DNA of 8,207 bases from CAVPGH01 sp046726955 (GCA_046726955.1 JBKPBQ010000622.1:1-8207); one strand, 5' to 3'; shown: positions 1 through 7,221, counted from the stretch's first letter. Numbers and translations are program-made. The notes: generated by a model not told the origin, from the sequence alone.

Positions 1-40
1 GGCCGGGACTGAAACACGGAGGCTTACGAACTGTCAACTC

Positions 41-61
41 TGCGGCGCCTTCGGCGTCGCA
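41..61. other. Short GC hairpin upstream of the GH3 gene
   Basis: A 9-bp stem (41-49 against 53-61, eight Watson-Crick pairs plus one G-U in the plus-strand RNA) closes a TTC loop. No T-run follows, so it is not a classical intrinsic terminator. It lies upstream of the predicted transcription start of the GH3 gene and is therefore probably not in that mRNA. It could be the end of an upstream transcript or a protein-binding site. Bases 1-40 show no supportable gene. Confidence 0.35.
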
Positions 62-67
62 GTGCGG

Positions 68-76
68 TGCTAGAAT
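68..76 (+). promoter_or_regulatory. Extended -10 promoter, probably leaderless
   Basis: TGC followed by TAGAAT (71-76) is an extended -10 element (TGnTAnAAT-like). Transcription starting about 7-9 bases after TAGAAT would begin at about 83-85, on or next to the ATG at 85, giving a leaderless mRNA. There is no Shine-Dalgarno sequence before the ATG (the preceding bases are mostly C), which agrees with this. No good -35 hexamer is present 16-18 bp upstream; an extended -10 can work without one. Confidence 0.55.
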
Positions 77-84
77 CCGCCCCC

Positions 85-2427
85 ATGTCCAGCCCTCGAC
101 TTGCGATCGCGCTCGTGTCCCCCGTCGTGCTGCTCGCCGCCGCGCCCGCCGACCGGCCGCTCTACAAGGACCCGTCGCAGCCGGCGGAAGCGCGCGTCGC
201 CGACCTCCTCTCCCGGATGACGCTCGAGGAGAAGGTGGCGCAGACGCTCGGCATCTGGAAGGACAAGGAGCGGATCACGGAGGAAGACGGGACGTTCTCG
301 CCGGAGAAGGCGGCGAAGGAGATCCCCGAGGGCATCGGCGAGATCTCGCGCCCCACGGAGCTGCGCGACAAGCCGAAGGTGCTGCGCCTGGGCCCCCGCG
401 AGGACGCGGTCTTCCTGAACGCCGTGCAGAAGTGGCTGGTCGAGAAGACGCGGCTGGGCATCCCCGCTCTCACCCACGAGGAGGCCGTCCATGGCCTCGT
501 CGCGCCGCGGGGCACGCACTTCCCCATCCCCATCGCCCTCGCGAGCACCTGGGATCCCGCTCTCCTCGAGCGCGTCATGACGGTGGCCGCGCTCGAAGCG
601 CGCGCCCGCGGCACGCACCACGTGCTCGCCCCCGTTGTCGACCTCGCGCGCGATCCGCGCTGGGGCCGCACGGAGGAGACCTACGGCGAGGACCCCTACC
701 TCGTGGCGCGCCTCGGGGTGGCGGCGATCCGCGGATACCAGGGCCCGGGCCCGGCGCTCGGCAAGGACCGCGTCTTCGCCACCGCCAAGCACTTCGCGGC
801 CCACGGGCCGCACGAGGGCGGCATCAACACCGCCCCCAGCTTCTTCGCGGAGCGCGTGATGCGCGACCAGTACCTCGTCCCCTTCGAGGCGGCCGTGGTG
901 GAGGCGGGCGTGATGACGGTCATGCCCTCCTACAACGAGATCGACGGCCTGCCCTCGCACAAGAACCGGTGGCTGCTCGACAAGGTGCTCCGGCAGGAGT
1001 GGGGATTCCAGGGTGTGGTCGTCTCGGACTACTACGCGATCGAGCAGTTGAAGGACCGCCACGCGGTGGCGGCGGACCTCGCGGACGCGGCGCGCCAGGC
1101 CCTCGACGCCGGCGTCGACATCGAGCTGCCGGACCCCAAGGCCTACACGACGCTCGTCGAGCAGGTGCGGTCGGGCCGAGTCTCCGAGAAGGCGCTCGAC
1201 CGCTCCGTGGCCCGGCTCCTCCGCGCGAAATTCCTGGCCGGGCTCTTCGAGGATCCTTACGCCGATCCCGAGAAAGCCGACCGCGTGAGCAACACGCCCG
1301 AGCACCAGGCCCTCGCCCTCGAGGCCGCGCGCAAGGCGATCGTGCTCCTGAAGAACGAAGGGCAGACGCTTCCCCTCGACCGGAAGAGGCTCAAGACGAT
1401 CGCGGTCGTGGGCCCGAACGCCAAGGGCGTCCGCCTCGGCGGCTACTCGAGCACGCCCGGACGCGGCGTCGACATCCTCGACGGGATCCGCGAGAAGGCG
1501 GGACCGGGCGTCCGCGTCCTGTACGCGGAGGGCGTGCGCATCACGGAGCACGAGCCGGACTGGAGCGGCGACAAGGTCGTCTTCGGCGATCCCGCGAAGA
1601 ACCGCGACCGGATCACGGAGGCGGTGGGCGTCGTGCGCCAGGCCGACGTCGCGGTGGTGGTGATCGGCACGAACGAGTCCACCTCGCGCGAGGCCTGGGC
1701 GGACGACCACCTCGGCGACGTGGCGAGCCTCGAGCTGTCCTCGCAGCAGGAGGACCTCGTGGACGCGGTGCGCAAGACCGGCAAGCCGGTGGTGATCGTC
1801 CTCATCAACGGCCGGCCGCTCTCGATCGCGCGGATCGCGGAGAGCGTGCCGGCGATCCTCGAGGGCTTCTACCTCGGGCAGGAAGGCGGCACCGCCGTCG
1901 GTGAAGCGCTCTTCGGCGACCTCAACCCCGGGGGCAAGCTCCCGATCTCGTTCCCGCGCCACGTCGGCCAGATCCCTGTCTATTACGACCGCAAGCCGAC
2001 TTCCTACCGAGGCTACCTCGACCTGCCGCGGGGGCCGCTCTACGCCTTCGGTCACGGCCTCAGCTACACGACGTTCAAGGTGGACAACCTGAAAGTCGCC
2101 CCGGCCAGGATCGGGCCCGAGGGACGGGCCACGGTGACCGCCGACGTCCGCAACACCGGCAGCCGCGCCGGGGACGACGTGGTGCAGCTCTACATCCGCG
2201 ACCAGGTCTCTTCGGTGACGCGGCCGACGCGGGAGCTCCGCGGCTTCGAGCGGGTCACCCTGGCGCCGGGCGAGAAGAAGACGGTCACCTTCACGATCGG
2301 CCCGGAGGCCCTCTCCTTCCACGACGAGAAGATGGCCCGCGTCGTCGAGCCGGGGGCCTTCGACGTCATGGTCGGGGACAGCCTGGAGAGCCTGACCACC
2401 GCCCTGCTGGAGGTGGCCCGGCCCTGA
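85..2427 (+). CDS. Secreted GH3 beta-glycosidase (beta-glucosidase/beta-xylosidase type)
   Basis: This 780-residue enzyme hydrolyses beta-linked sugars from the non-reducing end by the retaining mechanism, probably in the periplasm or outside the cell. Residues 1 to about 22 form a Sec signal peptide (hydrophobic stretch ending LLAAAPA). The GH3 N-terminal TIM barrel follows, with RDPRWGRTEETYGEDPYL at about 189-205, the AKHF sugar-binding pair at K235/H236, and the nucleophile D315 in VVSDYYAI. The alpha/beta sandwich domain has NESTSREAWADDHLGD, with E536 the likely acid/base by alignment memory with BglX-type enzymes. A fibronectin III-like domain (about 684-765) ends the protein. Full length for the family. 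The ATG at 85 is preferred to a GTG at 67, because the latter overlaps the promoter -10 box. The THEEAVHG segment (130-137) resembles the HEE-x-x-HG of beta-xylosidase-type members, so substrate is left open between glucosides and xylosides. GH3 membership is very secure; specificity is not. Confidence 0.95.
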   Translation: MSSPRLAIALVSPVVLLAAAPADRPLYKDPSQPAEARVADLLSRMTLEEKVAQTLGIWKDKERITEEDGTFSPEKAAKEIPEGIGEISRPTELRDKPKVLRLGPREDAVFLNAVQKWLVEKTRLGIPALTHEEAVHGLVAPRGTHFPIPIALASTWDPALLERVMTVAALEARARGTHHVLAPVVDLARDPRWGRTEETYGEDPYLVARLGVAAIRGYQGPGPALGKDRVFATAKHFAAHGPHEGGINTAPSFFAERVMRDQYLVPFEAAVVEAGVMTVMPSYNEIDGLPSHKNRWLLDKVLRQEWGFQGVVVSDYYAIEQLKDRHAVAADLADAARQALDAGVDIELPDPKAYTTLVEQVRSGRVSEKALDRSVARLLRAKFLAGLFEDPYADPEKADRVSNTPEHQALALEAARKAIVLLKNEGQTLPLDRKRLKTIAVVGPNAKGVRLGGYSSTPGRGVDILDGIREKAGPGVRVLYAEGVRITEHEPDWSGDKVVFGDPAKNRDRITEAVGVVRQADVAVVVIGTNESTSREAWADDHLGDVASLELSSQQEDLVDAVRKTGKPVVIVLINGRPLSIARIAESVPAILEGFYLGQEGGTAVGEALFGDLNPGGKLPISFPRHVGQIPVYYDRKPTSYRGYLDLPRGPLYAFGHGLSYTTFKVDNLKVAPARIGPEGRATVTADVRNTGSRAGDDVVQLYIRDQVSSVTRPTRELRGFERVTLAPGEKKTVTFTIGPEALSFHDEKMARVVEPGAFDVMVGDSLESLTTALLEVARP

Positions 2428-2466
2428 GCCGGACCCCCTTCCAGACCGCCCTCAAATAAGGACGGT

Positions 2467-2480
2467 CGGCACCCCTGCCG
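2467..2480. other. Weak hairpin after the GH3 gene
   Basis: CGGCA-CCCC-TGCCG forms a 5-bp stem with a 4-base loop, about 40 bases after the GH3 stop codon. There is no T-tract. It may help 3' end formation or mean nothing; no stronger terminator is visible between the GH3 and GH1 genes, so some read-through into the GH1 gene is possible. Confidence 0.2.
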
Positions 2481-2482
2481 GC

Positions 2483-2494
2483 GAAAGCGCTCTC
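2483..2494. promoter_or_regulatory. LacI-family-like operator palindrome
   Basis: GAAAGCGCTCTC is a near-palindrome (perfect AGCGCT core plus outer GA/TC, one symmetric pair mismatched) centred on CG. It resembles LacI/CcpA-family operators (typical core AAnCGnTT). It lies in the intergenic region about 33 bp upstream of the -35 box of the GH1 promoter and about 55 bp after the GH3 stop. A TATAGT sequence at 2504-2509 just downstream could be a second, weaker -10 box, but no matching -35 hexamer is evident. No LacI-type regulator with an HTH is encoded in the window, so the binding partner is unknown. Confidence 0.35.
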
Positions 2495-2526
2495 AGCGTA
2501 ACTTATAGTCCTGCTTGAGTTTGTGG

Positions 2527-2556
2527 TTGACAGCCGCGAGTCGCGCCTCGTACGAT
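2527..2556 (+). promoter_or_regulatory. Sigma70-type promoter of the GH1 gene
   Basis: A perfect -35 hexamer TTGACA (2527-2532) is followed after 18 bp by TACGAT (2551-2556), a four-of-six match to TATAAT that keeps its key T, A and last T. The predicted transcription start is about 2563, giving a leader of some 44 bases before the GTG at 2607. In a background this GC-rich, a consensus -35 at correct spacing is unlikely by chance. It also argues that the GH1 gene has its own transcript and is not only read from the GH3 promoter. Confidence 0.65.
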
Positions 2557-2594
2557 ACCGGCTGCCTGGGGGTGGTCGCGTCCGCTCGGGCGCG

Positions 2595-2600
2595 AAGGGG
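2595..2600 (+). promoter_or_regulatory. Ribosome binding site deciding the GH1 start
   Basis: AAGGGG lies six bases before the GTG at 2607. It is the only Shine-Dalgarno-like sequence at a suitable distance from an in-frame start between the promoter and the first conserved GH1 residues, so it fixes the start there rather than at the GTG at 2523. Confidence 0.6.
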
Positions 2601-2606
2601 AAGAAG

Positions 2607-3998
2607 GTGGGCGACAACCAGTCCAACGGGTCTCGGCCTCATTTTCCGAAGGGCTTCGTATGGGGCGCCGCGACCTCCGCTTACCAGATCGAGGGGGGTG
2701 CCGCCGCCGACGGCCGCGGCGAGTCCATCTGGGACCGCTTCTGCCGCACCCCGGGCAAGGTCGAGGACGGTTCGAGCGGCGAGGTCGCCTGCGACCACTT
2801 CCATCGGTGGCGCGAGGACGTGGAGCTCATGAAGGACCTCGGCCTCCGCGCCTACCGCTTCTCCATCTCCTGGCCGCGCGTGCTGCCGGAGGGCCGGGGG
2901 ACGGTCAACGCGAAGGGGCTGGACTTCTACAGCCGCCTCGTGGACGCGCTCCTCGAGGCGGGCATCACCCCGTACGCCACGCTCTTCCACTGGGACCTCC
3001 CCCAGCGGCTGCAGGACGAGGGCGGCTGGCCGAAGCGCGCCACCGCCGAAGCGTTCCTCGGCTACGTGGAAGCCGCGACCCGCCGCCTCGGCGACCGCGT
3101 CCGGCACTGGATCACGCACAACGAGCCCTGGTGCGCGAGCCTCCTGTCGCACCAGGTGGGCCGTCACGCCCCGGGCTGGACCGACTGGCCGGCCGCGCTC
3201 GCCGCCAGCCACCACCTGCTGATCTCCCACGGCAACGCGGTGCCCATCGTGCGCGCGAACAGCCCGGGCGCCCAGGTGGGCATCACGCTCAACCTCACTC
3301 CCGCGGAGCCGGCGTCTCCCAGCCGCGCCGACCGCGACGCCTGCCGCCACTTCGACGGCTACTTCAACCGCTGGTTCCTCGATCCGCTCCACGGCCTGCA
3401 CTACCCGGCGGACATGGTCGCGGACTACGCGAACGCACGCCGCCTCCCCGCGGACTGGTCGACCCTCGTGCGCCCGGGCGACCTGGAGACGATTGCGGTA
3501 CCCGCGGACTTCCTGGGCGTCAACTACTACAACCGCGCGGTGGTCCGCAGCGACGTGCCGGAAGCCGAGAACCTTCCCCGGACCGTCTTCCTCGCCCCGG
3601 AATCGGAGTGGACGGAGATGGGCTGGGAAGTCCATCCCGACAGCCTCTACCGGATCCTCTGCCGCCTCCACTTCCACTACGGCCCCCGGCGGATCTTCGT
3701 GACGGAGAACGGTGCGAGCTGGACGGACGTGCCGGAGCCGGGCGGCCGCGTCCGGGACGAGCGGCGGCGCGTGTTCGTGAAGGAGCATCTGCGCGCGGCC
3801 CGGCGAGCCATCGAGGCGGGCGTGCCCCTCGAGGGCTACTTCGTCTGGTCGCTCCTCGACAACTTCGAGTGGGACCGCGGATACTCGCAGCGCTTCGGCA
3901 TCGTCTGGGTGGACTACGCGACGCAGCAGCGGCTGCCGAAGGACACGGCGCTCTGGTACCGCCGGGTCATCGCGGAGAACACGGCCGAGGTCGACTGA
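2607..3998 (+). CDS. Cytoplasmic GH1 beta-glucosidase/beta-galactosidase
   Basis: This 463-residue family 1 glycoside hydrolase cleaves beta-glucosides, beta-galactosides or short oligosaccharides such as cellobiose with retention. It has no signal peptide and should act on imported sugars in the cytoplasm. All hallmarks are present: the N-terminal FVWGAATSAYQIEGG (Q27 binds sugar), FHWDLP (H127), the acid/base E173 in THNEP, LGVNYY (Y308), the nucleophile E367 in VTENG, and NFEWDRGY (E421/W422), the aglycone/glycone-contact motif typical of non-phosphorylated substrates. Length is normal for bacterial GH1. The GTG at 2607 is chosen because it has an AAGGGG ribosome site six bases upstream, gives a start about 15 residues before the family's conserved F-x-W-G-A, and lies downstream of the promoter. 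The frame stays open back to a GTG at 2523, but that sits upstream of the -35 box. The stop is 16 bp from the stop of the convergent GH-A gene. Glucosidase versus galactosidase cannot be decided from sequence alone. Confidence 0.96.
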   Translation: MGDNQSNGSRPHFPKGFVWGAATSAYQIEGGAAADGRGESIWDRFCRTPGKVEDGSSGEVACDHFHRWREDVELMKDLGLRAYRFSISWPRVLPEGRGTVNAKGLDFYSRLVDALLEAGITPYATLFHWDLPQRLQDEGGWPKRATAEAFLGYVEAATRRLGDRVRHWITHNEPWCASLLSHQVGRHAPGWTDWPAALAASHHLLISHGNAVPIVRANSPGAQVGITLNLTPAEPASPSRADRDACRHFDGYFNRWFLDPLHGLHYPADMVADYANARRLPADWSTLVRPGDLETIAVPADFLGVNYYNRAVVRSDVPEAENLPRTVFLAPESEWTEMGWEVHPDSLYRILCRLHFHYGPRRIFVTENGASWTDVPEPGGRVRDERRRVFVKEHLRAARRAIEAGVPLEGYFVWSLLDNFEWDRGYSQRFGIVWVDYATQQRLPKDTALWYRRVIAENTAEVD

Positions 3999-4002
3999 CG
4001 TC

Positions 4003-4026
4003 CCCGCGCGCGGCTCAGCGCGCGGG
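4003..4026. terminator. GC hairpin at the convergent gene junction
   Basis: CCCGCGCGC (4003-4011) pairs perfectly with GCGCGCGGG (4018-4026) across a 6-base loop. It lies between and over the ends of two convergent genes: five bases after the GH1 stop, and its loop holds the stop codon of the GH-A gene. A 9-bp all-G/C stem is stable on both strands. Neither side has a T-run, so it is at best a pause or 3'-end hairpin serving both transcripts, not a canonical intrinsic terminator. Confidence 0.4.
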
Positions 4027-7000
4027 AGTCAGTGGTTCCCCACCGGTCGCGGCCAGGACTTTCCCGGTCCCTCGCTCGAAGAGCACCAGCCTCGCCCCCA
4101 AAGGGGCGACGGGTATCTCGTAAGCCCTCCCCTCCACGCGGACGCGCCGCCGGGCGGCCGTCGTCGTCTCGTTGACGCAGACCGCGAGGAAGGCGCGCGG
4201 GGCCTCGAGCACGCGCGCGGCGACGCGCGTCGCCGACGGGCTCGTCTCCACGCCGGCGGCCTCGAGGGCGGCCTCGAGGAGCGCCGCCAGCGGCTCCTCT
4301 TCCTGCGCGAGCTCCAGCGGCAGCGGCTCGTGCCACACGGACGCCGTGAGCCGCGTCGGCTCCGGCTTCGCGCTGCGGCGCAGCCATTCCTGGGCGAGCC
4401 CTTCGAAGCCGATCCAGACCTCGCCCGCCGGGCCGGCGCCCCAGCGCGTCGTCTCGGGGAGGGCGTGGGGGCGCCCCGCGTCAACGATCCCCAAAGCCTG
4501 AAGCGACTCCGTCGCGCGCCCGTACGGGTCGCCGGCCACGGCTCCGGTCACGAGGACTCGGGTGCCGCGGCGGGACGCTTCCAGGAGCGCGCGGGCCGCC
4601 GCTTCCTCCAGCATCTCGGGCGCCGGCACGAGGACGAGCTTCGCCGGCTGCAGACGCTCCGCGGTGAGCCGCAGCTCCGAGAGGGCGGTGGGCACGACGC
4701 CGAAGCGCTCGGCGAGGACGCGCACCACCCGCTTCGTCGCGTCGACGCCGCGCGGACGCCCCGCGAAGAGCCGAGAGTGCGGCACGACCAGCACGACGGG
4801 ATCGGGAGCGAAGTCGTCGAGCCAGGGGGCCGCGTCCCGGAAGAAGGCCGCGAGCCGCGGGACGATGCGCGACTCCGGCTTGGCGGTGCCGTCGGGACGG
4901 AGGAAGCCGATCGTGGCCTCGTTCTCCACCGGCATGAAGGGGTTGATGTTCCAGGCCCACTCCACCGCCCCCGCCCCGCGCCCCGCGAAGGCGTAGGCGA
5001 GCTTCCGTTCCAGGAGGCTGGCCGCGACCTCCGGCGTCCGCCAGGGACTGCCGTCCATGTCGTGGAGAGACATGATGCCCGTCTCCTGGTGGAGGTTCGG
5101 CTTCTCCGGGACCTTCGTCACGACCCCGTCCCAGAGGAGGTCGTCGTTGTTCCACCAGGTGTGGACGGCCGTGTAGTCGAGCGATTCCGCGTGGAGCTGC
5201 TGGGCGGGCCGGTCCCCCGTGCCGCCCTCGTCCTGGCCGAGCGTGACGAGCACGTCTCCGCCCGCCGCCTTCAGGACGTCGCGCAGCGTCGCCGCCCAGC
5301 GCGCCACCACCGTCTGCGAGAACTCGTCGAAGTCGCGGGCCTTGCGCGGCCGCCGCTCCTCGCGCAGGAACGAGTGGTTGAGGTCGGCCTGCGAGGGCAG
5401 GGCCAGGACGTCGTCGCTCGCATCGCGCCAGAGGTCCCGCAGGCCCGCCACGTCGTCGCCGTGCTTGCCGCGCACCCAGGTAGCCCAGGCGCGGCGCTCG
5501 TGCTCGTCCCCGATGGGGCGGTTGCTCCAGAGCCCTTCGGGAGGGGCGTAGGACGGCTCGTTGATGAGGTCCCAGTGGATCCAGCCCACGCCGCGGAACC
5601 GGCTCGCGAAGAGCGTGAGGAACGCGCGCTGGCCCTCGAGCGCGCGCGGGTCGAGATACGGGTTCGTCCCGGAGAAGGCGGGGGGCAGGAACGCGAAGAA
5701 ATTGAACGTGACGAGGATGTCGTGGCGGGCCGCGCACTGCACGTAGGCCTCGAGGGCGGAGAGCACGGCCTCGTCGATCGCCCCCGAGTCGAGCATCGCC
5801 CGCGACCAGCCCGTCCAGAGACCGGTGCGCACGAGGTTCACGCCCTGTCGGGCCATCTCGCGGAAGTCGCGGTCCCACACGTGGGGGTTCGGCTCGAACA
5901 GGAACTTCCGGTGGACGTCCGAGGCCATGTACGTGGTGCCCAGGACGGGCAGCGGATGGCCGTCGCGCCGGATCCAGTCCCGCGACACCGACAGGTGCGG
6001 ACCGGCCTGGAGGAGCTTCTCGTCCTTCACCCAGAAACCGGTGACGACCGAGCGCGGCTGCCACGGGGCGTCCGGCGTCTCGATCTCGGCGTGGTAGAGG
6101 CCGGGAGGGAGCGGCGACGTCGTGCGGATGGTGACGAGGGCGGTTCGGAACTCGGCTGGGCCTTCGAGAGCGACCTGGTCGGAGAACACTTCAGCCCCCT
6201 GGTCATCTCTCACGTGGACGAGCGCATGGTCCGGCGAGCGCTCGTCCGCGTGAGGGGCTGGTCTCGACAGCGTGACACGCAGGGTCGCGGCCTCACCGGG
6301 CTCGACGGAAGCGTGGACGGGACGAGCGGCGAGCTCGACGGCGCCGCTCAGAGCCCGACGCACGGCTTCACGGATCACGGACGCCGGAAGCCGGGCATTA
6401 CTCGGCGCGAGCACCCATCGCGCGCCCGCCTCGCCGGCGCGGAGCCGGTCGATCTCGAGGAGCGGGCAGAGGCGCGGCGTGCCGTCGGCGTCGACGACGT
6501 GCACGAGCGGCCGCACGACGCCGTCCCGCGGCCCCGCCGAGCCGTCCTCCTTCTCCATGTCTTTCCGGCGGGTGAGGCGGACGGTGAGAGCCCACGTCTT
6601 CGAAACCTCGGGCCAGGCGCTCTCCCAGCCGGTTCCCGCCACCACCACCGTGCGGCCGCCGGGCGCTTCCGCGCTCCGCTCCACCGGCTCCGCCGGTCCG
6701 ATGAGGAGCTCGTGCGCGAACGTCGGCTGGCGCTGGAGGAGCGTGAACGATCCGCGGCCCTTCACGTCGCTCCGCACGGGCTGGTGGAAGGGAGCGCCTC
6801 CGAGCACCACGAGCCCGCCGCCGGCGCGGACGAAGCGGCGGATCGCCGGCCAGGCCTCGACCGGAAACGCGCTGCCGTAGGGCAGCACGAGCACGTCGAA
6901 ATCGCGCAGGCGGAGACGGTCCGCGAGGTCGCTCGGCGACACGAGCGCCTCCACGGGGAGACCGCGCAGGGCCTCGTCGAGCGTCGCGACCTCGATGGCG

Positions 7001-7203
7001 GGGGCGTCCACCGTGGGGAATCCAGGATCGCGAAAGACCGCCGCCCGTGGGGGCCGCGTGGCGTCCCGGCGGTCCGGGTCGGGCGCGCGCTCGTCGCTGA
7101 AAGCGGTTACCGTCATCGAGAGAAGGAGCAGGCACGAGAGCGCGGCACAGGCACCGCTCCGCCGCGTGCGGGCAAGCCTAACGGCAAGTGTCCGCTCGAT
7201 CAA
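4015..7203 (-). CDS. Secreted clan GH-A glycosidase, GH42/GH5-like, multidomain
   Basis: This exported glycosidase of about 1062 residues has unknown substrate. Numbered from the chosen TTG start, residues 1-36 form a signal peptide (arginine-rich start, hydrophobic core through SCLLLLSMTVTAF, probable cleavage after AFS). Next comes a Rossmann/GATase-like segment (about 54-140: FDVLVLPYGSAFP, then FVRAGGGLVVLGG), a beta-sandwich (about 292-393), and a TIM barrel (about 404-799). The barrel carries the acid/base E549 in WDLINEPS and the probable nucleophile E707 in LHQETGIM; the 158-residue gap is close to that of GH42 beta-galactosidases. EWAWNINPF (748-756) ends the barrel. A second GATase-like domain (about 800-918: AKLVLVPAPE, GTRVLVTG) resembles the GH42 trimerisation domain, and a small beta domain follows. 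The TTG at 7203 is chosen because it is the first start that gives a complete signal peptide without running into the divergent gene, with AAGG four bases upstream; a GTG at 7284 would overlap that gene. Catalytic clan is well supported; family and substrate are not. Confidence 0.88.
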   Translation of the reverse strand: MIERTLAVRLARTRRSGACAALSCLLLLSMTVTAFSDERAPDPDRRDATRPPRAAVFRDPGFPTVDAPAIEVATLDEALRGLPVEALVSPSDLADRLRLRDFDVLVLPYGSAFPVEAWPAIRRFVRAGGGLVVLGGAPFHQPVRSDVKGRGSFTLLQRQPTFAHELLIGPAEPVERSAEAPGGRTVVVAGTGWESAWPEVSKTWALTVRLTRRKDMEKEDGSAGPRDGVVRPLVHVVDADGTPRLCPLLEIDRLRAGEAGARWVLAPSNARLPASVIREAVRRALSGAVELAARPVHASVEPGEAATLRVTLSRPAPHADERSPDHALVHVRDDQGAEVFSDQVALEGPAEFRTALVTIRTTSPLPPGLYHAEIETPDAPWQPRSVVTGFWVKDEKLLQAGPHLSVSRDWIRRDGHPLPVLGTTYMASDVHRKFLFEPNPHVWDRDFREMARQGVNLVRTGLWTGWSRAMLDSGAIDEAVLSALEAYVQCAARHDILVTFNFFAFLPPAFSGTNPYLDPRALEGQRAFLTLFASRFRGVGWIHWDLINEPSYAPPEGLWSNRPIGDEHERRAWATWVRGKHGDDVAGLRDLWRDASDDVLALPSQADLNHSFLREERRPRKARDFDEFSQTVVARWAATLRDVLKAAGGDVLVTLGQDEGGTGDRPAQQLHAESLDYTAVHTWWNNDDLLWDGVVTKVPEKPNLHQETGIMSLHDMDGSPWRTPEVAASLLERKLAYAFAGRGAGAVEWAWNINPFMPVENEATIGFLRPDGTAKPESRIVPRLAAFFRDAAPWLDDFAPDPVVLVVPHSRLFAGRPRGVDATKRVVRVLAERFGVVPTALSELRLTAERLQPAKLVLVPAPEMLEEAAARALLEASRRGTRVLVTGAVAGDPYGRATESLQALGIVDAGRPHALPETTRWGAGPAGEVWIGFEGLAQEWLRRSAKPEPTRLTASVWHEPLPLELAQEEEPLAALLEAALEAAGVETSPSATRVAARVLEAPRAFLAVCVNETTTAARRRVRVEGRAYEIPVAPLGARLVLFERGTGKVLAATGGEPLTPAR

Positions 7204-7207
7204 CGGA

Positions 7208-7219
7208 CCTTGGGCAAGG
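7208..7219. promoter_or_regulatory. Palindrome in the divergent start region
   Basis: CCTTG-GG-CAAGG is a 5+5 inverted repeat around a 2-base centre, in the roughly 50 bp between the start of the GH-A gene (7203, minus) and that of the binding-protein gene (7256, plus). It overlaps the putative ribosome site of the GH-A gene on the minus strand. Placed there, it could be an operator controlling both genes, but it is short and may be chance. Confidence 0.25.
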
Positions 7220-7221
7220 GG

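Noticed and set aside
1..12. Possible end of an upstream gene (in-frame TGA at 10-12)
   Set aside because: Only three codons precede the TGA, too few to support a coding call.
31..36. CTGTCA as a -35 box for the GH3 promoter
   Set aside because: It is 34 bp from the TAGAAT -10 box, twice the workable spacing.
432..1904. 490-codon plus-strand open frame in another frame of the GH3 gene, and the similar 487-codon one at 2660-4123
   Set aside because: Both are dominated by R, G, P and A as expected for out-of-frame reading of GC-rich genes, and they overlap real genes completely or nearly so.
70..2322. 750-codon open frame on the minus strand, antisense to the GH3 gene
   Set aside because: The translation is low-complexity, rich in R, H, D, V and A, with no recognisable motifs. 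It is the expected shadow of a GC-rich gene with few stop codons. The plus-strand frame has full GH3 motifs.
2493..3788. 431-codon minus-strand open frame over the GH1 gene
   Set aside because: No motif or plausible start signal was found, and it is a mirror of the high-GC GH1 frame.
7099..7110. LacI-operator-like GAAAGCGGTTAC
   Set aside because: It lies inside the coding sequence for the signal peptide of the GH-A gene (about 95-105 bases into it), and only eight of twelve positions are symmetric. Coding constraint explains it well enough.
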